The position numbers and the translations under genes are program-made. The notes under the pieces are model-generated. The model worked only from the letters and a program-made list of their open reading frames with translations, was not told the DNA's origin and did no database searches. From positions 1-48,568 of IMG/VR virus record IMGVR_UViG_3300046648_000224: a stretch of DNA of 48,568 nt; one strand, written 5' to 3'. Origin of the DNA: a virus. This document shows positions 8,406 to 16,824 of this stretch, in pieces. How positions within the stretch are numbered: the first letter of the stretch is position 1; each line of letters begins with the position of its first letter.

Positions 8406-10124
8406 CTAGTCGGTCTGGGTGTCCGGGTCTCGGCGAAGTCCGGCTCGCGGGCCGTACGCCTGTGTCACGATTTCGTTAGTCATCTTCTGAATCTCGGGCG
8501 CGGAGACAGTGCCGAGATCGACACCACCGGGAAGCGTCACCGGATTCGGACCCGCAGGCTGATTGATGGGGTTGCCATCCGCATCAGATTGCGGTGCAGG
8601 CGCATCCACCCCTTCAGGTGGCATTCCCGTCAGTTGCAGAATAGTCGAGTCGATCTGCGTCTTTAGCATTCGCAGAGCGCCCTGCTGCTTGGCGTCCTCG
8701 ATCTGCTCTTCGAAGATCTCGCGGACCTTCTCGTCCGGGAACTCCTCGCCCAAGTCGTGGAGGGCTCCGCGCATGGATTCAAGGCCCATGGACATCTTCG
8801 CCTGGATCTCATTCAACTTGATGAGGGTGTCGACCGGCAGAGGGGCGGGCCATTCACACTCGGTGAAGTAGGCCATTGGGTCGAGGACGTCGATCATCAT
8901 CGGCTGGTCGTCCTTCATGATGCCCTCGGTGTTGGGGTCATACAGCCGGGTTTCCGGCTCGAAGGTGAACAGCGTCTTGAGGATCAGTTCGTTGACCTTC
9001 TGGAGGCCAACGGAGTACTGCATCTTCTTCTGGTCGTACCGGGACATCATCGGCCGGTACATGATGGCCAGGGCCACGCCCGACGTATTCGACGCGGGCT
9101 GCATCTGACCGAGCGCCGTTTCCGGAACGCCCGTGAGTTCGTGCATGGAACGCTTGATCATCTCCAGGTACTGGAGTGGTCCCGCGAGGTCGACGCCATT
9201 CTCCAAGTTGAACACCTGGGCGTCCTTGGGAAGCCCACCCCACACCTTGCGAGGACCCTTCTCAAGGTTGCTCGCTTTCGCGCCCGTGATGATCGTTACG
9301 GGGGCGGCGTGGTAATTGATGATGTCGCTGATGTCGGTCGCCTTCTCGTTGTACTCACGATTCAGGCTGATGATGTCGGCGATATCGGAGAGACCCCACG
9401 GAGAGCCGCTGACCTGTGAGTTTGCGATGTGAACCACGGGTATGAGACCGAGCGGGTTCGGGCGGGAGTCGATGAGTTCGTCATTGAGGTATTCCTCAAT
9501 GGTGGAATCCGTCAGGACCTCGACGTAGGTGTAGACGGAACGTGTCCCGTCCTCGCCGGTAGCCCAGAAACGGTACTTCAACTTGAAGCGGATCAGTCGG
9601 TCCCGGTCGTGCGGGTGCCATTCCGGGAAGCAGAAGGAACTGTTGAGCGGAAGAATGCGCACCTTGCCTGGCTGTGGTTGTCCCAGGTCATCTTCGAATG
9701 CAGGCTGATACGCGACCTTGACAAAGACGTCGCCGGAGACGCCGCCTTGCTGGCCCATCTCCCAGAGCAACTGCTCCTTGCGGTTGTCTACCTCCCACGC
9801 CCTCTTCAGGAGGGTGGGGATGATGTGCTCGTACTGCTTCACGCTCTTGAAGTGGACGCCGCGTCCGAACGTGAAGTTGTTGATGTAGTCGGCGAAGGCC
9901 TTCACGTAGTTGAACGTGATCTGGCTCTCTCCAGCCTCGCGGCGGTATCCCCAGTGATGTCCCAAGTAGTATGCAAAGTTCTGGGAATAGCGGTTGAGGC
10001 GCGGGCCGTGTACTTCAAACTCCTCGTCGGCCAATTCGACCAGGCCGAGAGGCGAGATCGACACAGTGAGGTCTGATCCCGAAGCCCGCATGCTGGGGCT
10101 AGCGAATGAAATGGCACCGCTCAT
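8406..10124 (-). CDS. Portal protein (SPP1 gp6-like)
   Basis: This 572-residue protein forms the dodecameric ring through which DNA is packaged and to which the tail docks. It shows the portal pattern: an N-terminal 'YYLGHHWGY', 'NYVKAFADYINNFTFGRGVHF', 'PLGLIPVVHIANS', 'DIADIISLNREYNEKATDISDIINY', 'MHELTGVPETALGQMQPASNTSGVAL', and a C-terminal helical crown with acidic and glutamine-rich helices. The length suits the SPP1 gp6/DUF1073-type group. It lies between terminase and capsid genes as expected. Confidence 0.9.
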   Translation of the reverse strand: MSGAISFASPSMRASGSDLTVSISPLGLVELADEEFEVHGPRLNRYSQNFAYYLGHHWGYRREAGESQITFNYVKAFADYINNFTFGRGVHFKSVKQYEHIIPTLLKRAWEVDNRKEQLLWEMGQQGGVSGDVFVKVAYQPAFEDDLGQPQPGKVRILPLNSSFCFPEWHPHDRDRLIRFKLKYRFWATGEDGTRSVYTYVEVLTDSTIEEYLNDELIDSRPNPLGLIPVVHIANSQVSGSPWGLSDIADIISLNREYNEKATDISDIINYHAAPVTIITGAKASNLEKGPRKVWGGLPKDAQVFNLENGVDLAGPLQYLEMIKRSMHELTGVPETALGQMQPASNTSGVALAIMYRPMMSRYDQKKMQYSVGLQKVNELILKTLFTFEPETRLYDPNTEGIMKDDQPMMIDVLDPMAYFTECEWPAPLPVDTLIKLNEIQAKMSMGLESMRGALHDLGEEFPDEKVREIFEEQIEDAKQQGALRMLKTQIDSTILQLTGMPPEGVDAPAPQSDADGNPINQPAGPNPVTLPGGVDLGTVSAPEIQKMTNEIVTQAYGPRAGLRRDPDTQTD

Positions 10125-10141
10125 GGAAAGGGTTCTCCGAC

Positions 10142-10432
10142 TCAGATCTCGATGACGCGAGTGGGCTTGATCTGCCGCGTCTCTCGCTTGGCCTTGGCGC
10201 GGCTCTCGAAAGCCTCTCCGCGCTGGACGACGTTCCCGCTGGGCAGGACCTCATGAAGGACGTACTGTCGCGTGCGGTCGCCCTCCTCGGTCTCCACGGG
10301 AATTCCGCGAACGAGGTAGCGCCCGTCGATGAGGCTCTTCCCGACCGTGTCGCCCTTTTCGAGCGGAAGGCGGGGAAGAACCTCATCGATAGAGGCGCGG
10401 GGGGACCTGCGACGGTCGTTGAAGGCGACCAC
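10142..10432 (-). CDS. Small protein upstream of portal, unknown
   Basis: This is a 96-residue basic protein with no recognised domain. The central part 'GRYLVRGIPVE' and 'QYVLHEVLPSGNVVQRGEAF' looks like a small beta fold, and the C-terminus is rich in Lys and Arg. One codon pair CTT-CAT is used here but is followed by GAG, so it is not a copy of the recurring triplet. Position suggests a packaging or portal-associated role. Confidence 0.5.
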   Translation of the reverse strand: MVAFNDRRRSPRASIDEVLPRLPLEKGDTVGKSLIDGRYLVRGIPVETEEGDRTRQYVLHEVLPSGNVVQRGEAFESRAKAKRETRQIKPTRVIEI

Positions 10433-10437
10433 AGGGA

Positions 10438-10839
10438 TCAGTCCTCGACGACAGCCGGGGACAGCCGCTCGTACCGGCCGCCGTTGCGGACGACCTCTTC
10501 GTAGCGAACCGCCGCGTAGTCGGTGAACGAGCCCTGAGCGAACTCCCCGAGGTAGGTCGGCGCCTCGACCCAGGAAGCCGAGCCGACGTGGGCCCGCTCC
10601 GCCATGGTCTCCTGCGGCGACTTCTCGTAGACGTTGGCGTTGTGGTTGGGGCGGCCCGGAGCGGTGATGTAGCCCTGGAGCGCACCCTTGGTGAACTCGT
10701 TGGGGACATCCGTGTCCGTTGCCACGCCCTCCTCGAACCGCAGAGGACCACGCCGCACAGCGTTGTCGGCGATCTTTCGCTCGTAGACCGTGCCGACGCG
10801 CTCCTGAAACTGCGGGTCGGGTGCGAGATTTCCAGCCAT
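10438..10839 (-). CDS. Small structural-region protein, unknown
   Basis: This 133-residue protein of mixed composition has no recognised family. Its start codon and GAGGA ribosome site (7 bases apart) lie inside the 3' arm of a perfect 14-bp inverted repeat (10838-10896), so translation may be gated by RNA folding or by ribosomes arriving from upstream. It ends 5 bases before the next gene in the operon. The role is unknown. Confidence 0.5.
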   Translation of the reverse strand: MAGNLAPDPQFQERVGTVYERKIADNAVRRGPLRFEEGVATDTDVPNEFTKGALQGYITAPGRPNHNANVYEKSPQETMAERAHVGSASWVEAPTYLGEFAQGSFTDYAAVRYEEVVRNGGRYERLSPAVVED

Positions 10840-10896
10840 TCCGTAATCCTCTTCCGATAGCGAGGTAACGCTACAAGCGTATGAGGATTACGGAAT
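10838..10896 (-). promoter_or_regulatory. Start-codon-burying inverted repeat
   Basis: Arms 10838-10851 and 10883-10896 are perfectly complementary over 14 bases with a 31-base spacer. In the minus-strand mRNA the 3' arm contains both the GAGGA ribosome site and the ATG of the gene ending at 10438. No U-run follows, so this is not a standard terminator for the fibre gene upstream. The layout fits translational control. Confidence 0.6.
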
Positions 10897-10916
10897 CGAT
10901 TGTTAACTAGCGATAC

Positions 10917-12827
10917 TCAGGAAAGCGCGCCCCAGACAGTACCGTTCGCCACGTTCGTAATGCTGTTGACCGTGATGGACCCCGGCATCGAGGCAAGGCC
11001 CGAGCCATAGGCGCCGAATCGGTAGTTGGCCGGAGTCAGGTTCACGTTGGTGACACCGGTAACGACGCTGGCTCCACGGGCGACGGACGGCATGGTTGTG
11101 CCGCCCGACACGAGATAGGCAATCCAGTACGCACCCGGTGCGAGCGAGTGCGAGACGGCCATCGGAGCCGACTTCGCGCCGGTCGACTGCATGCTCGTTG
11201 AGACGTCGGAACTCTGGTCGATGAGCACTCCGGCGCTCGTGTAGAGGCCGATGTACGTACCGGTCAGCGCTGCACCCGCACCCGAGACGACCCACCAGAA
11301 GGTGGAGACGGTCTTCGTCGTGCGCAGGAACACCTTGGACAGAGCCAGCGCGCCGGACGACAGCGTGACTGCCGTAGGGCCGCAGGTGGCCGGGTCCTGA
11401 GTCCAGGTGGCCAGACCGTGGTCGGACGGCAGGGCGAAGCCGCCTGCGGACAGGTCGAGCGCCGAGACGTCTGCGGCGGTCAGCGTGATGCTGGCGCCGC
11501 TCTTGCCGTTGACCGTGGTCGGGTTTCCCTGGGGCCCGGTCGCTCCTGTAGGGCCTGGGTCTCCCTGCGGGCCCTGGACACCCTGAATGCCCTGCGGACC
11601 GGTCGTGCCGGTATCGCCCTTGGGACCCTGCGGCCCGGTGGCACCAGCGGGACCTTGTGCTCCCGTAGCCCCGGTGTCTCCGGTGTCGCCCTTCGTCCCT
11701 TGCGCTCCCGTAGGGCCGGGAACGCCCTGCGGCCCCTGGGGGCCCTGCGGACCGGGCACCGTGGAGTCAGCACCTGCCGGGCCTTGTGGACCGGTTGCGC
11801 CCTGTGCTCCGGCCGCTCCGGTGTCACCCTTCAGACCCTGGATACCCTGCGGGCCTTGCGGACCGGGATCACCTTGCGGTCCCTGGGCTCCGGTCGATCC
11901 GGTCGCTCCGGTGTCGCCCTTGACGCCCTGTGCGCCTTGCGGCCCGGTGTCGCCCTGGAGTCCCTGGGGACCGGGGTCACCCTGAATGCCCTGTGGGCCG
12001 GGCGCTCCCTGCGGGCCTGCTGCTCCCGTGTCACCCTTCGGTCCCTGGAGTCCTGCGAGGCCCTGCGGACCTTGCGGTCCGGTCTCCCCTGGGATCCCCT
12101 GGTCGCCCTTGGGTCCGGCGATCCCCTGGATGCCCTGGGGGCCCTGAGCGCCGTCCGCTCCCGTATCGCCCTTTGGCCCCTGGGGCCCGACCTCGCCCTG
12201 AAGTCCGGTCGCGCCTGTGTCACCCTTCGGTCCCTGGATGCCCTGGAGTCCCTGCGGGCCCTGCGGACCGGGCACCGTGGAGTCGGCGCCAGCAGGACCC
12301 TGCGGACCGACCGCACCCTGTGGGCCCTGCGGTCCGGTTACTCCCGGGTCGCCCTTGTCTCCCTTGTCGCCCTTGGGGGCCGGAGGCATGTTCAGCGCGC
12401 CCATGGAGGACGGGACCTTGAGGAGGGATGCCACCTCCACGTTCGGCACGATCGCGGGCAGCCCGACGTCGAACGGCTTCTGCGTCTGGCCGTCCACGAT
12501 GCCGGTGAACTTGTAGGTGAAGTTTCGCGGGGAGAGCGAGCCGTTGTCGCTGGCGAGAAGCGTGACGGAGTACCGGCCGTTGAGGAGGTCGATCTCCTTG
12601 CGGCGCAGGCGGATAACGGCACCTGTCGCGGGGTGCACCAGTTTCGATATGGAGGGGTCGATGTTGATGCGACCGGAGGCGGGCCTGCCGTCGTTGTCGA
12701 GGTGATATCCGGTGACGGTGACCGTGGCGACGTCGTCCGGGAGTTCCGTGGGAGGCACGTATACGCCGCCCTCTGGCCAGTTTTCATTCTGGACGGTGAA
12801 GCCCGGAATGGACCATGCGTCGTTCAA
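10917..12827 (-). CDS. Collagen-like fibre / receptor-binding protein
   Basis: This 636-residue protein has three parts. Residues 1-150 form a non-repetitive head starting '[10 protein letters not shown]' with a beta-rich attachment-type domain. Residues about 151-435 are collagen-like Gly-X-Y repeats (GPQGPQG, GDTGAAG, GIQGIQG and similar). The C-terminal 200 residues are Ser/Thr/Ala-rich and probably globular, the likely receptor-binding tip. Collagen repeats trimerise and act as stiff rods in phage fibres. It is oddly placed between the terminase and the portal instead of with the tail genes. That could mean a head fibre. It sits on the same strand and probably the same transcript. Confidence 0.8.
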   Translation of the reverse strand: MNDAWSIPGFTVQNENWPEGGVYVPPTELPDDVATVTVTGYHLDNDGRPASGRINIDPSISKLVHPATGAVIRLRRKEIDLLNGRYSVTLLASDNGSLSPRNFTYKFTGIVDGQTQKPFDVGLPAIVPNVEVASLLKVPSSMGALNMPPAPKGDKGDKGDPGVTGPQGPQGAVGPQGPAGADSTVPGPQGPQGLQGIQGPKGDTGATGLQGEVGPQGPKGDTGADGAQGPQGIQGIAGPKGDQGIPGETGPQGPQGLAGLQGPKGDTGAAGPQGAPGPQGIQGDPGPQGLQGDTGPQGAQGVKGDTGATGSTGAQGPQGDPGPQGPQGIQGLKGDTGAAGAQGATGPQGPAGADSTVPGPQGPQGPQGVPGPTGAQGTKGDTGDTGATGAQGPAGATGPQGPKGDTGTTGPQGIQGVQGPQGDPGPTGATGPQGNPTTVNGKSGASITLTAADVSALDLSAGGFALPSDHGLATWTQDPATCGPTAVTLSSGALALSKVFLRTTKTVSTFWWVVSGAGAALTGTYIGLYTSAGVLIDQSSDVSTSMQSTGAKSAPMAVSHSLAPGAYWIAYLVSGGTTMPSVARGASVVTGVTNVNLTPANYRFGAYGSGLASMPGSITVNSITNVANGTVWGALS

Positions 12828-12836
12828 GGGAGTTCC

Positions 12837-14423
12837 TTAGCGCTGGAAGGGAGAATTGGAAACCTCGACCTCGGGCATCGTGTAGTCCTTTGTCAGGACA
12901 CAGGCGAGCGCCAGGGAATCCGCGTAGTCGTCGTGCGCATCAGCAGCGCGGGGAGCGGCTGCGAGTACGTACGGACCTTCGAAGTGCTTCTCCAGGTCTT
13001 CCATCTGCTGCCGGAAGCGCTTGTACGACTTGAGGCGACGGGTATAGGCGTGCGCGGGCCAGGAGATCAATCCCCGGTTCATGAGTTCCATGAGGTGCTT
13101 CCAGCGCTTGGACTGTTCCGGGCGCTGGGAAGAAAGGGCCACGATGTCGATGTCGGGCATAAGGACCCTGAGCCGGGATATGACGACGTCGCCGACTCCG
13201 CCTTCGTCGACTGCGATGGCCATGACGTTGTAGTTCCGGACGAACTCGACGATGCGGAAGTACTGGGCTTCCCAGTCCATGCCGCCGAGGTCCATCCAGT
13301 TCAGGACCCGGTGCTCGTAGTTGCCGAACTCGTCGGGCTGGTCCCAGCGGACCCACACGGCCGTGACGATCGTGGAGTCCTGCTTGCGCGCAGGGTCGAT
13401 GCCGATGACGATCGGGCTCTTGTGGTAGGCCGGGACCACCTGCATGGAGACGTCGCCGAGTTCGTCGAGGCGCTCGGTGGTGGTGAACATGCCCTTGTCG
13501 AGCAGCCACATGAGGCGGTACGACAACTTGAATTCGTCGGAGTCCTCACCAATACGGAGGAGTTCCTTCTTGACGAACTTGGCGTAGTTCTCGTTCCACT
13601 TCGAGACTTCTTTCCAGTCCGCGTCGAAGTGGTTCTGCCGGGCGCCGCGCTTTGTTGCGGTCCGCCGGTTGATCTGGATCTGGTTGTAGAAGACGCCCTT
13701 TTCGTATGTGGGCGTGCCGGTGAAGACCATCGTCGCGTTGGTCGAGGCGCCCATCGGGCCGATCGACTTGTTGACCATCTTCTCGTCCGCGCCCTGGCAC
13801 TCGTCGATGAGGATCAGGTGGTAGGTGCGGCCTTCGATGGTGGCGCGGGGGTGGCAGGTCTGCTTACGCACGAGGGAGCCGGAGCGCTTGAGGGAAATGG
13901 AGCGGCCCTTGCCCTGTACGGTGTCGTCGATTTCGGGGTCCGCCATGATTTCCAGGGCGTGGTCACTGGTGAGGCGGGCCACGATTCGGCCGTAGAGGTT
14001 GTCGGCCTGCTCTTCCACCGGGGCAAATGCTCCGACCCACAGACCCTCTTTGAACTTGTCCATCAGGTCGGGAAAGATCTTCGCCAGCCGGGGGAACATG
14101 ATCATGCAGGCGGCGACGACATTGGCCACGGTCTCGCTCTTGCCGGACTGGCGGGAGAACAGGGCTGTGAGGGTGGCGCCGTCGTTGATGATCAGCGACT
14201 CGATCAGACGAGCCGCGAAGGGGCGCTGGTAGCCGTAGAGAGGGTGGCCGGATACCTCGTCGACGATGACGAGCATCTTCGCGACGATCTGGTCTACGAA
14301 TGCCTGCGAGGTCTGGTCGAGGACCACCTCGGTGTCAATCCGCGCCTGACGCTCTTCATCGGTCTCGTCGCTGATGAACTCGTCGTACTCGACGTCCTCC
14401 GTAACAGACACGCCTAACCCCAA
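12837..14423 (-). CDS. terL: Terminase large subunit
   Basis: This 528-residue packaging motor has an N-terminal ATPase with a Walker A-like SRQSGKS (residues 90-96) and Walker B LILIDE (203-208, catalytic Glu 208). The C-terminal RNase H-like nuclease has acidic residues in 'VIGIDPARKQDSTIV', 'AIAVDEGGVGD' and 'HDDYADSLALA'. The longest start is TTG at 14421-14423, which makes codon 3 a TTA, the rare bldA codon in Streptomyces. A GTG at 14409-14411 would avoid it. The TTG lies inside a long inverted repeat. Confidence 0.92.
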   Translation of the reverse strand: MGLGVSVTEDVEYDEFISDETDEERQARIDTEVVLDQTSQAFVDQIVAKMLVIVDEVSGHPLYGYQRPFAARLIESLIINDGATLTALFSRQSGKSETVANVVAACMIMFPRLAKIFPDLMDKFKEGLWVGAFAPVEEQADNLYGRIVARLTSDHALEIMADPEIDDTVQGKGRSISLKRSGSLVRKQTCHPRATIEGRTYHLILIDECQGADEKMVNKSIGPMGASTNATMVFTGTPTYEKGVFYNQIQINRRTATKRGARQNHFDADWKEVSKWNENYAKFVKKELLRIGEDSDEFKLSYRLMWLLDKGMFTTTERLDELGDVSMQVVPAYHKSPIVIGIDPARKQDSTIVTAVWVRWDQPDEFGNYEHRVLNWMDLGGMDWEAQYFRIVEFVRNYNVMAIAVDEGGVGDVVISRLRVLMPDIDIVALSSQRPEQSKRWKHLMELMNRGLISWPAHAYTRRLKSYKRFRQQMEDLEKHFEGPYVLAAAPRAADAHDDYADSLALACVLTKDYTMPEVEVSNSPFQR

Positions 14424-14456
14424 TCCCGTTTTCTCTACGGAATTGAGGTTAGGCGT
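14410..14456 (-). promoter_or_regulatory. Inverted repeat over the terminase start
   Basis: Arms 14410-14424 and 14442-14456 pair over 15 bases with a single mismatch and a 17-base loop. The 3' arm in the mRNA holds the TTG start of the terminase gene. On the plus strand the hairpin is followed by four T residues and could also stop plus-strand transcripts, though no plus-strand gene ends here. Confidence 0.55.
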
Positions 14457-14475
14457 TTTCTGCTACTGCTTTGTA

Positions 14476-14487
14476 ATTATCGCTTCC
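14476..14487 (-). promoter_or_regulatory. GGAAGCGATWAY box upstream of terminase
   Basis: The minus strand reads GGAAGCGATAAT in the 72-base gap upstream of the terminase gene. Near-identical boxes occur upstream of other minus-strand units at 28508-28519 and 30512-30523. GATAAT resembles a -10 element. No matching -35 was found here, so the role (promoter core or activator site) is open. Confidence 0.35.
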
Positions 14488-14495
14488 GGAAGACT

Positions 14496-14756
14496 TCAGC
14501 CGCTACGTCGAATGTCCCTCGCGGCGATGATCTGCTGTGCGCGCTGGCGCGTGAAGCCGAACATCCTGCCCAGTACGTCGTAGGTGTAGCGGCCCTTGGC
14601 ATAGACAGCGGCCACCAGAGAGTCACGGGCTTCCGTCGTCACCGCCGGATAGTCCTCGAAGCACATCTGGTCGCAGTACAGCGGGGCGTCCTTCTTGGCC
14701 ACGCCCAGCAGCCTGCGGCATCCCCGGCAGCGGACATCGACCAGCAAATCACTCAT
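14496..14756 (-). CDS. Zinc-finger / HTH protein, possible small terminase
   Basis: This 86-residue protein has an N-terminal four-cysteine cluster (C10-x2-C13 and C28-x3-C32), then a C-terminal helix-turn-helix 'YTYDVLGRMFGFTRQRAQQIIAARD' like sigma region 4 or small terminase DNA-binding heads. It sits immediately upstream of the large terminase, where the small subunit is normally found. The alternative is a late transcription regulator. The HTH is clear, the role inferred. Confidence 0.6.
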   Translation of the reverse strand: MSDLLVDVRCRGCRRLLGVAKKDAPLYCDQMCFEDYPAVTTEARDSLVAAVYAKGRYTYDVLGRMFGFTRQRAQQIIAARDIRRSG

Positions 14757-15033
14757 CGACCTGCGCCTCTCCCGTCAGCCGGTCCCGGGTCTCGTCCTCG
14801 ACGCCACCAGCCCCGTTCTCGTGCCAGGCGCTCTCGACGCCCTTGAGGAACTCGTCCAGGAGACCGATCGGAAGGGTCAGCCCGCGCCCGTAGGTGTCCA
14901 GCGAGGGGATGTACTCCCGGCAGTCGATGAACAGGCCGTCCTGGGGGCTCTGAACTGTGGAGACGTGAATCTCCTTGTCGTGCACGTACGCAACCCGGGC
15001 GTGGATGGTCCTGCCCTCAGCGAGATCGTCCAT
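14749..15033 (-). CDS. PC4-like (p15) putative ssDNA-binding protein
   Basis: This 94-residue protein has a middle part 'FIDCREYIPS...YGRGLTLPIGLLDEFLKGV' that resembles the PC4/p15 transcriptional coactivator fold, where 'DIREY...GxxLP...W/F' strands and helix bind single-stranded DNA. It is the first gene after the late promoter at 15,061-15,090, with a GGAGG-type ribosome site. It overlaps the next gene by 8 bases. A role in late transcription or packaging is possible. The fold call is tentative. Confidence 0.4.
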   Translation of the reverse strand: MDDLAEGRTIHARVAYVHDKEIHVSTVQSPQDGLFIDCREYIPSLDTYGRGLTLPIGLLDEFLKGVESAWHENGAGGVEDETRDRLTGEAQVDE

Positions 15034-15060
15034 GGCTTCCTCCGTCGCTCTATGTAAGGC

Positions 15061-15090
15061 ACCCTACACCTGCGCAAGCGGTATCGACAA
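15061..15090 (-). promoter_or_regulatory. Probable late promoter for the structural operon
   Basis: On the minus strand the -35 TTGTCG (15085-15090), an 18-base spacer and the -10 TAGGGT (15061-15066) fit an actinobacterial sigma-70 promoter. It drives the gene starting at 15033 and probably the whole structural block. Its -35 overlaps that of the divergent plus-strand promoter. Confidence 0.5.
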
Positions 15091-15113
15091 CCCGCTTGAC
15101 GAGGGAGTAGAGT
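15084..15113 (+). promoter_or_regulatory. Divergent promoter for 15147-15589 genes
   Basis: The -35 TCGACA (15084-15089), an 18-base spacer and the -10 TAGAGT (15108-15113) lie 34 bases upstream of the plus-strand ATG. The two divergent -35 boxes occupy the same six bases, so polymerase binding in one direction should exclude the other. Confidence 0.5.
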
Positions 15114-15146
15114 GGGCATCCTTGACAGACGGACGAGGAGCACACC

Positions 15147-15359
15147 ATGGGCATGTACCCGATGCAGGACCCGGAGAAGTGCCCTACATGCGGACGGGAC
15201 CTTAAAGAAGCGCCCAAGCCGGAGAGGGTGCAGGTCAAAGACTTTCCGGCCGAGGTAACGTACGCCAGTGATCCGGTCTGCGGGGGGCGCTGGCACGTAT
15301 GGGACAGAACCTCTCCGCTGCGGAAGCAGGCTCAACCCTTCGTGGACGGAGAGCAGTGA
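15147..15359 (+). CDS. Small zinc-ribbon-like protein
   Basis: This 70-residue plus-strand protein has 'CPTCGRD' near residue 12 and a further single Cys at about 45 (DPVCGG), possibly an incomplete metal site. The ATG follows GAGGAG by six bases. It shares TGATG with the next gene, so the pair forms an operon ending at a bidirectional terminator. The function is unknown. Its orientation, opposite to the late genes, suggests lysogenic or early expression. Confidence 0.6.
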   Translation: MGMYPMQDPEKCPTCGRDLKEAPKPERVQVKDFPAEVTYASDPVCGGRWHVWDRTSPLRKQAQPFVDGEQ

Positions 15360-15589
15360 TGGACGACTGGCACATCCAAAACGGCATACAGGGCTACGCG
15401 CACGACAGCGAACTGGACGCCCTTCAGCAGCGCGAACTCCGCTCCGAGCAGATGGAGTTCTACAAGCGCGCCAACACCCCGCCCTTCGAGGGCTTCGGCG
15501 GTTGGCAGGGAGTCAAGGAAGCCGCGACAGGCGTGGGCATCCTCATGATCTTCGGAATGATCCTCAAGTACGGCTTCGGCATCGGCTAG
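15359..15589 (+). CDS. Small membrane-anchored protein
   Basis: This 76-residue protein has a charged soluble N-terminus (Q, E and R-rich helix at residues 15-40) and one hydrophobic C-terminal segment of about 20 residues (GVGILMIFGMILKYGFGIG), consistent with a tail-anchored membrane protein. The start was chosen at the ATG overlapping the upstream TGA. A longer frame upstream lies over the neighbour. It could be a superinfection-exclusion or holin-like protein. No family is recognised. Confidence 0.55.
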   Translation: MDDWHIQNGIQGYAHDSELDALQQRELRSEQMEFYKRANTPPFEGFGGWQGVKEAATGVGILMIFGMILKYGFGIG

Positions 15590-15601
15590 GCTGCGCAGCA
15601 G

Positions 15602-15634
15602 AAAGGCCCCATCCGTCTGGCGGGTGGGGCCTTT
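15602..15634. terminator. Bidirectional terminator
   Basis: A GC-rich stem (AAAGGCCCCA paired with TGGGGCCTTT) is flanked by A and T residues. It lies between the convergent plus-strand pair and the integrase gene and can serve both strands. Confidence 0.85.
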
Positions 15635-15642
15635 CTGCTGTC

Positions 15643-16719
15643 CTACTGTGCCCGGCGCAGCGGGACGACGTTCTCCTGGCTGACCATCGCGGTCAGGAAG
15701 GCCTTGCCCTTCATGGTCTCGTCGCGGCGCCTGCGCTCCGAGGACAGGCCCAGGTAGCGCTCGGTGGTGGCCATGTTCGAGTGGTGCAGCAGGGCCGAGA
15801 CCGTGCGGAGCCCGGCGTCGTAGCCCAGTTCCGTGGACAGAGAGTCGAAGTACGCGCGGGCGACCGCCCGGCGGATGGTGTGCGTGCCCTCGTAGCGGGT
15901 GGGCAGCCCCACGGCCGCGAGCGCGTGCTTGACGATCTTCTCTGTGCGCTGGACAGGCCGGTCTGGGTGCCAGACGAAAGGTGTGCGGACGTAGACCCGC
16001 TGGCCGGTCGCCTCGTCGAGGTAGTGGGTGGAGATGGTGTTCCCCGTGCGGGCAGGGAACAGGTAGTCGTCGGCGCGTAGGGGTCGGCCCAGCAGCTCGG
16101 CGTACTCGACCAGCCACAGGCGCAGCTCGCGCTCCAGGTCGGCCGTCAGCGGCATCTCGTCCTCCTCCCGCGTCTTGACCACGGTCACGAAGACTTCCGA
16201 CCGCACGAAGTCGACGTCCCCGACGCGCATGCCCGTGATCTCCGAGGCCCGGCAGGCGGTGTTGATCGCGGTGGCCAGGTAGGCACGGTGCATCGCGCAC
16301 TCCGCCTGGTCCAGGAGCTGGAGCAGAAGCGAGGGTGGAGGCTGCTGGCGGCGCTTCTTCGGCTCCGGCAGCGGCTCGACGCCGGTCAGGTAGTTGTCCA
16401 GCGCGGTGAATCCGCTGTTCTTGCAGTAGGTGAAGAACACCTTGAGCCGGGCGCGGTAGTTGTTGTGGGTGCTGGGGCCGACGGCCTCGCGGATCGGCTG
16501 GCCCTTGATGCGGGTGGAGTGGGCGTCCATGATCCCGCCCGGCCCGTAGAAGAAGTCACGCACCTGCTTGGCGGAGAGCTGGGAGAAGTCGGGGTTGCCC
16601 AGGTGCTCGGCGAACCGGGGCAGCAAGGTGGTGTCGACGCGCATGGTGTTGTCGGCCTTGCCGGAGCGCTCCCGGGTCTCCAGGTACTCCTCGACGGCGC
16701 TGCGCAGTGCGATGGTCAC
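15643..16719 (-). CDS. int: Tyrosine-family phage integrase
   Basis: This 358-residue site-specific recombinase integrates and excises the phage genome. It has an N-terminal SAM-like core-binding domain (residues 1-110). The catalytic domain has Arg157 (TACRASEI), Lys182, the His280-x2-Arg283 box (THTIRR), His312/313 and the nucleophile Tyr322 (ATTERYL). The GTG start at 16717-16719 has a strong AAGGAGGAAG site. A longer frame to 16860 has no such site. The promoter is at 16751-16779. No attP could be assigned. A second, serine-type recombinase follows 300 bases beyond its start, which is unusual. Confidence 0.93.
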   Translation of the reverse strand: MTIALRSAVEEYLETRERSGKADNTMRVDTTLLPRFAEHLGNPDFSQLSAKQVRDFFYGPGGIMDAHSTRIKGQPIREAVGPSTHNNYRARLKVFFTYCKNSGFTALDNYLTGVEPLPEPKKRRQQPPPSLLLQLLDQAECAMHRAYLATAINTACRASEITGMRVGDVDFVRSEVFVTVVKTREEDEMPLTADLERELRLWLVEYAELLGRPLRADDYLFPARTGNTISTHYLDEATGQRVYVRTPFVWHPDRPVQRTEKIVKHALAAVGLPTRYEGTHTIRRAVARAYFDSLSTELGYDAGLRTVSALLHHSNMATTERYLGLSSERRRRDETMKGKAFLTAMVSQENVVPLRRAQ

Positions 16720-16750
16720 GCTTCCTCCTTGTGTGGTGGCTGCGGGTCTG

Positions 16751-16779
16751 ACTCTATCGTCGTCAAGTGCATACATCAA
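16751..16779 (-). promoter_or_regulatory. Integrase promoter
   Basis: On the minus strand TTGATG (16774-16779), a 17-base spacer and TAGAGT (16751-16756) lie about 30 bases upstream of the integrase GTG. It is back to back with the promoter for the microprotein at 16825. Confidence 0.55.
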
Positions 16780-16784
16780 GTCGC

Positions 16785-16813
16785 TTGCATAGCGATTCCG
16801 AGGAATCGATAGT
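16785..16813 (+). promoter_or_regulatory. Microprotein promoter with palindromic operator
   Basis: The -35 TTGCAT (16785-16790), a 17-base spacer and the -10 GATAGT (16808-16813) lie 11 bases before the ATG, so the mRNA would be leaderless or nearly so. The spacer is filled by the perfect palindrome CGATTCC-GA-GGAATCG (16793-16808), a classic place for a repressor site. Confidence 0.5.
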
Positions 16814-16824
16814 ACGGTTCCCGT

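Noticed and set aside
10245-10262. CTT-CAT followed by GAG in the gene at 10142-10432
   Set aside because: It shares only the Leu-His codons and lacks the AY after CAT, so it was not counted as a copy.
11418-14417. A 999-residue open frame on the plus strand
   Set aside because: It is the antisense shadow of the collagen-like fibre and terminase genes, whose biased codons leave the opposite frame open. There is no ribosome site, and the translation is repetitive.
16720-16824. attP site beside the tyrosine integrase
   Set aside because: The region has repeats and a palindrome, but they fit promoters and an operator. Without the bacterial site or a tRNA-end match no core can be named.
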